Positions 1 to 6,724 of a stretch of 32,629 nucleotides of DNA are shown here, one piece after another (within the stretch, counting starts at the first letter, position 1; the number at the start of each line of letters is the position of its first letter). This stretch comes from Thermohalobaculum sp038524325 (GTDB lineage: Bacteria; Pseudomonadota; Alphaproteobacteria; Rhodobacterales; Rhodobacteraceae). Both the position numbers and the translations under genes were made by a program. The stretch is taken from contig JBCBIS010000018.1 in the NCBI GenBank assembly GCA_038524325.1, positions 1-32,629 on the forward strand, given 5' to 3'. The notes below the pieces were generated by a model. The model did no database searches. It was not told where the DNA came from and was given only the letters and a program-made list of their open reading frames with translations.

Positions 1-352
1 TGCGCGGATTGGAACATCGGCGCGGGCCAAGGCCTGATCGAGTAACAGTTTCACATGCGCAAGCTGCCTCTGCCGGTCCGCGGCCGCCTGAGCGGTTGTT
101 CGGTTCGTTTGAACAGCCTCGAGCCGCTGCAAAGGCAGATCTCACGCTCTAACGTGCCACACGCGATACTCGCGGGAGGGCCCCCGCCGCGTACCCAGTT
201 TGACCTTTGGAGAACGGACCAGCAACCCGAAAGCACAAGGAGAAAAACGCGCATCAGGCGCCGCCATCCTCGATATCCTGAGGCGGCGAAACGGCTCTCA
301 GAGATCTCCGTCGAGGAGGCGCTGGCGGCCACCAGAAGCCTTGAGGTCAGCA
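1..352. other. Stretch without a supported gene
   Basis: Several open frames cross this stretch on both strands, but none shows a recognisable domain, a consistent ribosome binding site or a family-like composition. It lies directly upstream of a decayed tyrosine-recombinase fragment. It may hold the scrambled 5' part of that gene, but I cannot align it. No tRNA or clear attachment-site repeat is visible. Confidence 0.4.
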
Positions 353-717
353 CCAAGCCGGGGCCGGCGCGAGGCGGCTCCGCGTTTCTTGCCCGAACTG
401 ATCCACCTTATGCTGGAGGTCATGTCCACGGAGACGGCGCTGGCCAAGCGCGATCGTGCCGTGGTCGCCTCGCTGCTCCTGACGGGCATCCGCGATGGTG
501 CGGTGACCGGCCTGCGCCTGCACCATGTCGCTCTCACCCAGCGCGCCGCCCGCCAGGATGCCCGCGAGATCCACACCAAGTCGCCAAGACCATGACGACC
601 AGCTTTTTCCCCGTGGGCGGCGACATGGAGGCGGTTGGGAACGAGTGGTGCCGCTTCCTCCGCGAAGATCAACTCTTCAGATCAGAGTTTACCATGTCTC
701 TCCGCCCCACACTATAA
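353..717 (+). pseudogene. Frameshifted, truncated tyrosine recombinase (phage-type integrase) remnant
   Basis: Two overlapping plus-strand frames together read like the middle of a site-specific tyrosine recombinase. The first frame (to about 580) contains RDRAVVASLLLTGIRDGAV followed by a GLRLHHV segment, which resembles the catalytic box I region RNRALIAFLLLTGARDGAI of XerC-like integrases, and then DAREIHTK. The next frame continues with AKTMTTSFFPVGGDMEAV and EWCRFLREDQLF, which matches the usual continuation TKFxKTxTTxFFPVGD. The join needs one extra base at about 581-582 (aag-tc-gcc instead of aag-ttc-gcc), so this is a -1 frameshift. After DQLF the expected LFPAT segment and the C-terminal catalytic HxxR and Tyr are absent, and the frame stops at 717. 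The gene is therefore dead and lacks its 3' end. The 5' limit is uncertain. It points to an old integrated element. Confidence 0.7.
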
Positions 718-843
718 CAAGCCATTGAAAAGTAATGTTCTTTGGGTTTGGCCATCGGAGGAAATCGGCTTTGGCGGCCCAACTTCAGGTTACCAGTTCC
801 ATGCCGCCCAAACGATCGCATCGAGATCATCCGACCGCAGCCG

Positions 844-3411
844 TCACGCTCCTTGCGATCGCAACTGAGCAAGTGCCTGGAGGAATTCGGTCGCGGTGAT
901 CGGTTTGGAGAGGCGGGGGGCTTGGTCCATTTGAGCTGCCATGAGGATGTCTTCGCCATAGCCGCTGACGAAGATTAAGGGCACGCCCAGTTTGGTGAGG
1001 TGTTCCGCCACCGGTTCGCTGGTCTGCTCGGCGCCGAGATTGACGTCGAGTACCGCGAAGCTGAGGGCACCGTCTTCCACGATCTCCATTGCGGCTTCGA
1101 CCGACGCGGCGGTGCGGATGTCAGCGCACCCCAGATCGGCGAGTTGATCCGCCATTTCCTTGGCGATGATGAAATTGTCCTCCAACACCATAACCGTTCC
1201 CTGGTGCAGAAACTCGGGTATCTCCGAGACATCTTCGGGTTCGAAGCTGGATTGCTGATGGTGCGTCTCGACTGTGCCTTCTTGGGTAAAATGCCGCCCA
1301 GGCAGGGTAAAGATGGCGTGGACCCCCTCAGGCTCGAAACGGACATCGGCGGTGCCGCCGAGTTCGTGCGGCACCGCCTGTTCGATCATCGCCATACCGA
1401 AACCATGTTCGTTCGGATGGGTCACGGTCGGGCCATCGCTTTCCCGCCACACCACCGTCAGATCCGAACCCTCGGCCTTTAGGGTGACGGTGACCCGCCC
1501 CTCTGCGACCGAGAGCGCGCCATATTTTGCGGCGTTGGTGGTCAGCTCGTGGACGACAAGCGAGAAGATCGGCGCCATGTCGGGCTTGAGGCGCCAGTCC
1601 GGGCCGGTCACGGATGTCTGCTGGTCGGCAATCGTGCGAAACGGCTCGAATTCCGCCTGGATCAGGGCGTAGATCGGGACCGGGGTCAAGGACCGGCCGC
1701 CGCTCAGGTCATGGGCCGCCGCCAGGGCGCGGATCCGGTTCTCGATCGCGCTCGCATACGAGTTCAGAGAGCCATAGCGCCGGCGCGCCTGCCGCGAGAC
1801 CGATCTGACCAGCGCCAGGATATTCCGCACCCGGTGCAGGATATTCCGCACCCGGTGATTGAGCTCTCCGATCATCAGAACCTGCTGACGGTGCAGCGTA
1901 TCCATCATCGTCTGACGCTCGGCAGCGTGCAAAAGGGTTCGGAGATGGCGGATCAGGTAGATATCGTTCTCGGACCACGGGTCGCAGCGCCCACGCACCA
2001 TCGAAAGGAAGGTCGCGAACGAGCCGCGGGGCGCAAGGCGCAGGCGCCCATCGACGTTCTCGGCGATCTTTTCCGGATTCCCCGCCCAGGCGACTTCGCG
2101 CTGGATCTCGTTGCGGAAGATGCAGATTGCCCGGTCCGGCAGCACGCCGATGGCCAGGGCACCGGCAGCGTCGCCAAACTTGCCAGCATATTCGGGAAAC
2201 CGTTCGGCCAGCGACTCGATGACCACCACGCCCGTCGAGGCGATCGCCAGATCGGTCAGCGCCTGCAGCACCTCGGGCTCGGGCACATTGCCAGAGGTGA
2301 CCGTCTCGTCGCGCGCCAGGGCAGCGAGCCCGTGGGCCTTCATCACATCCATCACCAAGGGCGCGGCTGAGGGGATCAGCGTCTGAACCGGCTGGGCCTC
2401 GGACCCCTGCCCCACAAAACCGTCGTCCAAGGCCTCGATCCGCTTCAGCGCCATTTGCTGCTGCAGCGCGAGATGCTTGCCGTTGAAGACGACGAGAAAA
2501 TTCACGAGAACATCGCGCAGCCCCGGCGCCGGCACTTTCGGCCGGCTGTGGTGGAACGAGATGATCCCCCAAAGCTTCCCCTCGATCATGACCGAAAGCG
2601 TCATGGTCGCGGCAGAGCCCATATTGCGGAGATACTCCAAATGCACGGGCGAGACGCCGCGCGCATCGGCCAGCGTGATGTCCAGCGGCGGCGCATCGGC
2701 AGCGGCCAGGATGGGTACCGGAACCTGCTCGACATCTTGGATGAACCGCAGCGGCAGCTTCGCCATGATGGCGCGGGCCTGGGCGGGGATATCCCAATGC
2801 GGAAAGCGCAGTCCAAGAAAGCCCTCGAAGGACGCGCGCTTGACCTCGGCCAGAACCTCGCCATTGAACTCGGCATCGAACCGGTAGATCAACACGCGGT
2901 CATAGCCGGAGAGATGCTGCATCACTTCGCAGGTCAGATCGAAGAGCCGCTGCTCGGTCTCGCAGTTTTGGACCTGCGCCATCAGATAGGTCAGCGTGTT
3001 GAGCGCGTTGGCGCCGCTCAGCCCGGCCTCCATCGCCGGTTCGATCTCGATGACATGCATGTCGGCGCTGCGATGAACGCGGAGATTGTAGAACTTGCCG
3101 CAGACCTCATATTCGCCGACCGTGATCGCCTGTTTGTCGATCCCCACCCGGCCGGCCACATTCCGCACCCCATGCCACGCCTCGCGTCCGAGGACCGAGC
3201 GGGCGTCTTTGCCCAGAATCTCGGCAGCGGACTGGCCAAGAAATGCGCTGGCATTCTCGCTGGCATAGGCGATTTCATGCGTCGTGTGATGGGCGGCGAT
3301 CAAACATCCAAAGGGCTGGATGACACCGGGAATATGGACCGGCTCGTCGGCGCAGCCCTTCAAGGCCTCGACAATCTCCGCATCAGACAGTGCAGTCGTC
3401 ATATGCCTCAC
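844..3411 (-). CDS. bphP: Bacteriophytochrome: PAS-GAF-PHY sensor, HWE histidine kinase and C-terminal receiver
   Basis: Cytoplasmic red/far-red light receptor kinase of 855 aa. The PAS domain carries Cys20 in CADEPVHIPG, the biliverdin-attachment cysteine of bacteriophytochromes. The GAF domain (about 145-320) has YRFDAEFNGEV, a DIPAQAR motif with Asp207, His257 in SPVHLEYLRNMG, and SFHH at 285-288. The PHY domain (about 330-500) keeps the tongue motif PRGSF (461-465). The kinase is of the HWE type: H-box ELNHRVRNIL (516-525), N-box HELTTNAAKY (621-630), WRE (655-657) and GFGMAMI. A receiver follows (about 738-853) with Glu744/Asp745, phosphoacceptor Asp789 and Lys836. The PAS-GAF-PHY-HWE-receiver order is that of Agrobacterium Agp2-like phytochromes. 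The odd point is a perfect in-frame repeat of HRVRNIL in the H-box (see findings). The start overlaps the end of bphO by 29 bp. Met4 (3402) is an alternative start. Confidence 0.95.
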   Translation of the reverse strand: MRHMTTALSDAEIVEALKGCADEPVHIPGVIQPFGCLIAAHHTTHEIAYASENASAFLGQSAAEILGKDARSVLGREAWHGVRNVAGRVGIDKQAITVGEYEVCGKFYNLRVHRSADMHVIEIEPAMEAGLSGANALNTLTYLMAQVQNCETEQRLFDLTCEVMQHLSGYDRVLIYRFDAEFNGEVLAEVKRASFEGFLGLRFPHWDIPAQARAIMAKLPLRFIQDVEQVPVPILAAADAPPLDITLADARGVSPVHLEYLRNMGSAATMTLSVMIEGKLWGIISFHHSRPKVPAPGLRDVLVNFLVVFNGKHLALQQQMALKRIEALDDGFVGQGSEAQPVQTLIPSAAPLVMDVMKAHGLAALARDETVTSGNVPEPEVLQALTDLAIASTGVVVIESLAERFPEYAGKFGDAAGALAIGVLPDRAICIFRNEIQREVAWAGNPEKIAENVDGRLRLAPRGSFATFLSMVRGRCDPWSENDIYLIRHLRTLLHAAERQTMMDTLHRQQVLMIGELNHRVRNILHRVRNILALVRSVSRQARRRYGSLNSYASAIENRIRALAAAHDLSGGRSLTPVPIYALIQAEFEPFRTIADQQTSVTGPDWRLKPDMAPIFSLVVHELTTNAAKYGALSVAEGRVTVTLKAEGSDLTVVWRESDGPTVTHPNEHGFGMAMIEQAVPHELGGTADVRFEPEGVHAIFTLPGRHFTQEGTVETHHQQSSFEPEDVSEIPEFLHQGTVMVLEDNFIIAKEMADQLADLGCADIRTAASVEAAMEIVEDGALSFAVLDVNLGAEQTSEPVAEHLTKLGVPLIFVSGYGEDILMAAQMDQAPRLSKPITATEFLQALAQLRSQGA
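1816..1857 (-). repeat. Exact 21-bp tandem duplication inside the bphP H-box
   Basis: The unit caggatattccgcacccggtg (split here as caggatattc plus cgcacccggtg) occurs at 1816-1836 and again, with no mismatch, at 1837-1857. On the coding strand each unit starts on a codon boundary and encodes HRVRNIL, giving residues 519-525 and 526-532. Identity at every synonymous site suggests a recent duplication or strong homogenisation. Confidence 0.97.
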
Positions 3412-3982
3412 TCCTCTCTAGCATCCCGTGCTGCAGGATCGCCTCGAAGACGGAACGGGCGCCTGCTGCCGCAGCGGCTCGGTCGAGATCCTGTTGGTTG
3501 AGGGCACGGAAGAAGACGCCCAGCGCACCGGACCGCGCGTGATCGCGCATCAGGGTCAGGTAGACCGAAGGCCGGTTCTCCCCCGCCGCATGGGTCCTCA
3601 ACAGCACCGTGGCGCCGAGCGCAGACCCGTTCAGGGCGTAGAGCACCCCCCAGGCCGCGTCGCGACAGGGACACACAGGCGCAGGACCCGAGAGCGCCAC
3701 CGCAGAGCCCAGATCGTCGTCCAGCGCGTCAATCCGCTGCCGTTCGATCTCAACCGCTCCAGCGAATCCGCTGCGCTTTGCGGCAGGAAGGCCCATCCCG
3801 GTGTGCAGAGCGCGCATGACCGACAGGAAGTCGATGATGGGAAAGGCGGCCTCGCGCGCGTGCGACCAGGCCCGTTCGGCGCTCTCATGGGCGTTTTTCG
3901 TGGCAGAACGGAGCGCATGGCGATTGTCTCGCCCCTCGGGGTCGGTCGCGCTCCGACGCTTTTCAGCCTCGATCAACCGCAA
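3383..3982 (-). CDS. bphO: Biliverdin-producing heme oxygenase (BphO type)
   Basis: Oxidatively opens heme to biliverdin IX-alpha, CO and iron, and so supplies the chromophore for the adjacent phytochrome. The N-terminal helix has LRSATKNAHESAE, where the His (about residue 32) fits the proximal heme ligand. The distal helix reads ALNGSALGATVLLR, matching the Gly-rich EGSxLGG region of bacterial heme oxygenases. About 199 aa is normal for the family. The 3' end overlaps the start of bphP by up to 29 bp, so the two are co-transcribed and probably translationally coupled. Start: the open frame runs to a TTG at 4048, only 3 bp from the divergent regulator and without a Shine-Dalgarno. I prefer the TTG at 3982, which has cggag about 7 nt upstream. 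No ATG is available before the conserved His, so the start remains uncertain. Confidence 0.85.
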   Translation of the reverse strand: MRLIEAEKRRSATDPEGRDNRHALRSATKNAHESAERAWSHAREAAFPIIDFLSVMRALHTGMGLPAAKRSGFAGAVEIERQRIDALDDDLGSAVALSGPAPVCPCRDAAWGVLYALNGSALGATVLLRTHAAGENRPSVYLTLMRDHARSGALGVFFRALNQQDLDRAAAAAGARSVFEAILQHGMLERSEAYDDCTV

Positions 3983-4051
3983 AACGTCACTCCGGTTTAA
4001 ATGATTCAACCTATCGGGTAACGTTAAGCCGAGAGAACGGAAAGGCAAAAG

Positions 4052-4489
4052 ATGGCCCGAGTTTTACTAATGGACGATGACACGCCGTTGGGCCTGGAAT
4101 TGGCGGCCGATCTGCGTAACGCGGGGCATGAGGTGGTGTTGACCGGGTCCGCCTCGGAAGCGCGCGAGGCTTTGTGGCATTGGGACTATGATCTGCTGAT
4201 CACCGATATCGTGGTCCGCCGCGATGGCCGGCCTGTTGCCGATGGTGGCCTTGGCCTGATCAGTTGGGTGCGGCACAAGGCGACCATGACACCGGACCTG
4301 AGGAGCCTCCCGATCATTGCCATCTCGGGCGAGAGCACCCGGCGCGGCTTAGAATTCCTGTTGCCGACGGCCGACCGGATCGGGGCTGATCTGGTGCTGG
4401 AGAAACCTCTGGACCGGGACGAATTGTTGAAGCATGTCGACGCCCTGTCGACCCCAGGCGAGGGACAGGTGTTCGTCAACAAGGGGTGA
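4052..4489 (+). CDS. Single-domain response regulator (receiver only)
   Basis: A 145-aa CheY-like receiver with no output domain. It has the acidic cluster DDD (8-10), the phosphoacceptor Asp52 in LLITDIVV, the switch Ser/Thr region AISGEST, and the conserved Lys in LEKPL. It presumably accepts phosphate from a histidine kinase and acts by protein contact or as a phosphate sink. It is transcribed divergently from bphO-bphP with a very short gap, so it may belong to the same light pathway, although BphP already carries its own receiver. The ATG at 4052 is preceded by ggaaagg at a good distance. The partner kinase cannot be read from the sequence. Confidence 0.85.
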   Translation: MARVLLMDDDTPLGLELAADLRNAGHEVVLTGSASEAREALWHWDYDLLITDIVVRRDGRPVADGGLGLISWVRHKATMTPDLRSLPIIAISGESTRRGLEFLLPTADRIGADLVLEKPLDRDELLKHVDALSTPGEGQVFVNKG

Positions 4490-4506
4490 CTGCCGGCTGA
4501 ACGGCG

Positions 4507-4543
4507 CCGCGGGCCCCGCAATCAACCCCTGAATGGCCCGCGG
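4507..4543. terminator. Stem-loop between convergent genes, possible bidirectional terminator
   Basis: The arms ccgcgggcc (4507-4515) and ggcccgcgg (4535-4543) are perfectly complementary over 9 bp with a 19-nt loop. The hairpin sits between the response regulator (stop 4489) and the convergent DUF3179 gene (stop 4612). There is no T-run on either side, so intrinsic termination would be weak. It could instead protect 3' ends. Confidence 0.4.
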
Positions 4544-4611
4544 TCGCAGACACCATGCCACTAACTGGACGCGTTTGGTCAGCTCATCCGGGTCGAGAGG
4601 TCAGCGCACCC

Positions 4612-5997
4612 TCACTGAGGCCACAGAGCCGTTTCTGGATGAAATTGCGACCACGCGAACCAAAACGCCTGATGGCTGCCGAGATCCGCGCCCTCCGCAT
4701 CCACGGCCCGAATTCCGCCGGCATCCAGTTGCAGCCGGACATTCTCGAAGCGGATCTCATCGCCCCGCTGCAGCGCCACGAAGGCCTTGCTGCGCTGGAA
4801 GGCCACCGGCGTTCCCGACGCCGCCACCACTCCGATGATGTCCTCATGCACCGGCAGCCGCGGGTCGACGTCACCGACCGGGAAAATCGGCCCGTTCGCG
4901 TCCCGCCCATTGCGAAAATCCGGATCGCGACCCAGGGCATAACGCTCCAGCAGCACCGTTGTTTCGGGATGCGCCTTCTTCCAAGTGCCCCAATCCGTGG
5001 TCACGACGCTGGCCTGTTGCAGTTGCAGACCCTTTTCGGCCAACGGCCCGGTGACGGCCGTGCCCAGAAATGTGTCGAAGACCGAGTAGGTCTCGATGTC
5101 ATACATCACCTTGTTGGACCGGATCAGAAGGCCCGATGTCCGCAGGATCGGGCGCTTCACCCCCTCGGGCAATTGATCGGTGAAATAGGCCTGCGCGGCC
5201 CCGCAAAGCGTGCAGTATGGGATGCCAAGGTCGCGGCCACCGAGGGTGTCATTCACCATCTCGCGCACTTCCATGATGCGGCGCGGATAGGCCCGGAACG
5301 CGCCGTTCACCTCGACACCGAAGACGATATCGTCATCGTCGAGCCAGGTCGCCTCCTCGGCGCTGCTCACCTCGGGATTGTCGGCGGCGGGGATGCAGTT
5401 GCAGGTCTCGTCGGTGGTGTCATAGGCGCGGTCGTCGATCAGCACGCCACCCCAGGAAACCATGCGCCAGTCGATATCGCCCTCGACAAAGATCTGGTCC
5501 CAGCCGGGCAGGATACTGGTGAAAATGGTCCGCTTTACCTCGAGGTAATTGGGCGGCGCCGGGATCTCCCAGGCGATCAGGTGATCCGTGACCTCGCCCC
5601 AGCTGTTCGGGCTGACCAGGTTCTTGCCCAAGAGCTCAGATGCCGCGGCCGCAAGGCTGTCGCTCAGCCCGCGATCGGGGACGAAGCGCATCAGGTCGCT
5701 GATGATCCAGGCAAGCCGTGGGTCATTCGAGCCGGAGATCTCGATCAGCGCGCTGGTCTGCTCTTCGCCCCAGCTTCCCTGTTTCATGCTCTCGACGAAG
5801 GCCGTGTTCACCGCAGCTTCCAGATCGCTGGAGAGCGGACCTTCGGGGACCGCCGGCGGCGTGCCATAGGTCTCGATCACATAATCCGGCAGGATCTCGA
5901 CCTGCTGGGCTTTCAGCATCCCTGGCGCCGAGAACCACGCGAGGGCGATGAGAGCGGCGCTCACCACGCGCAATGAGGTGTTCCAGTTCGAGATCAT
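4612..5997 (-). CDS. Exported DUF3179 domain protein
   Basis: A protein of 461 aa of unknown function. The N-terminus (MISNWNTSLR, then a hydrophobic stretch and AQQ) is a Sec signal peptide, so it acts outside the cytoplasm. The C-terminal two thirds carry the DUF3179 signature: VFGVEVNGAFRAYPRRIM, EMVNDTLGG, the cysteine pair PYCTLCGAA, and a TYSVFDTFLGTAVTG segment. An additional CNC motif lies upstream (DETCNCIPA). The frame is open up to 6063, but the ATG at 5997 has gaggag about 9 nt upstream and begins the signal peptide, so I place the start there. It stands alone, facing the light-sensor regulator. No substrate can be assigned. The CxxC and CxC motifs could bind metal or form disulfides (inference). 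Confidence 0.85.
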   Translation of the reverse strand: MISNWNTSLRVVSAALIALAWFSAPGMLKAQQVEILPDYVIETYGTPPAVPEGPLSSDLEAAVNTAFVESMKQGSWGEEQTSALIEISGSNDPRLAWIISDLMRFVPDRGLSDSLAAAASELLGKNLVSPNSWGEVTDHLIAWEIPAPPNYLEVKRTIFTSILPGWDQIFVEGDIDWRMVSWGGVLIDDRAYDTTDETCNCIPAADNPEVSSAEEATWLDDDDIVFGVEVNGAFRAYPRRIMEVREMVNDTLGGRDLGIPYCTLCGAAQAYFTDQLPEGVKRPILRTSGLLIRSNKVMYDIETYSVFDTFLGTAVTGPLAEKGLQLQQASVVTTDWGTWKKAHPETTVLLERYALGRDPDFRNGRDANGPIFPVGDVDPRLPVHEDIIGVVAASGTPVAFQRSKAFVALQRGDEIRFENVRLQLDAGGIRAVDAEGADLGSHQAFWFAWSQFHPETALWPQ

Positions 5998-6019
5998 AGC
6001 GCCGTCTCCTCGCATCCAA

Positions 6020-6037
6020 ATGCCCCGGAAGGGGCAT
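6020..6037 (-). other. Short perfect hairpin in the 5' leader of the DUF3179 gene
   Basis: The arms atgcccc and ggggcat form a 7-bp perfect stem with a 4-nt loop, 22 nt upstream of the ATG at 5997 and just upstream of the gaggag ribosome binding site. It could influence mRNA stability or ribosome access. No known riboswitch pattern is recognised. Confidence 0.4.
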
Positions 6038-6222
6038 GGCCCGTCGCAGCAATCGCGCGGCATGACGCCTTTTTACTTGCTGCCTGCGTGTCATCTCCAA
6101 TCACGATTAGATCAGGGACCTTCTGGCGCAATCTGCCTGACGAGAACATGTGCAGCGCATCGAACCTCCAGATCAAAGCGATGTGACTGGCCGGGAGCGC
6201 TGCTGGCGGATAGGGCTCTGCC

Positions 6223-6591
6223 ATGCGCTATGCTCTGGTCCTCGTCCTACTCTCGCTTCCTGCTGCCGCCGAAGAACGGCATGTGTTCCACGGGACATGG
6301 GGCACGCAAGCGCAGTGCGTCGGAGAGCCGATCAAGCCAGGCGGATCGGTCAAGGCGGCCCCTTATGTCATTGGCCCGGAATGGTTGCGCCATGGGCAGA
6401 CCTGGTGCCGGCTGGACTGGTTTCCGATCGAGCCGCGCGAAGGCGGGCTCTTCTCGGGCGCGCATGCACATTGCGGGGAAGACGCCGTCCGCAGCTATCT
6501 TCTGGGCATGAACCTCGCCCGTGGTGAACTGACGCTGCGCTGGAACCTTTTCACCTCCGCGGGTCCGCTTTCGCGATGCCCGGCACGCTGA
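6223..6591 (+). CDS. Small secreted protein with four cysteines, function unknown
   Basis: A 122-aa protein with a short Sec signal peptide (MRYALVLVLLSLPAAA, then EERHVF). The mature part has four cysteines (in AQCVGE, TWCRL, AHCGED and SRCPA) and several Trp residues, which suggests a small disulfide-bonded periplasmic domain. The segments GTWG, IGPEWLRHGQTWCRLDW and HCGEDAVRSYLL look like a conserved domain, but I cannot name the family. The ATG lies downstream of ggataggg. It sits between two unrelated genes with its own leader, so it is probably monocistronic. Confidence 0.7.
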   Translation: MRYALVLVLLSLPAAAEERHVFHGTWGTQAQCVGEPIKPGGSVKAAPYVIGPEWLRHGQTWCRLDWFPIEPREGGLFSGAHAHCGEDAVRSYLLGMNLARGELTLRWNLFTSAGPLSRCPAR

Positions 6592-6724
6592 GCGGGTCAT
6601 AGGGCGACGCAGCTGCCGGCCTCCACCCTTCTGGCAACCCGACCCCGCAGTTCTACCGCTGGCGCGCACCGGTGTTTTCCGTCAGGGTCCGGGCAGTTAA
6701 GAACTGGGCCGAGGAGACGTCATC

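Noticed and set aside
1549..3501. Plus-strand open frames opposite bphP
   Set aside because: Antisense to the phytochrome with its complete motif set; composition is typical of shadows.
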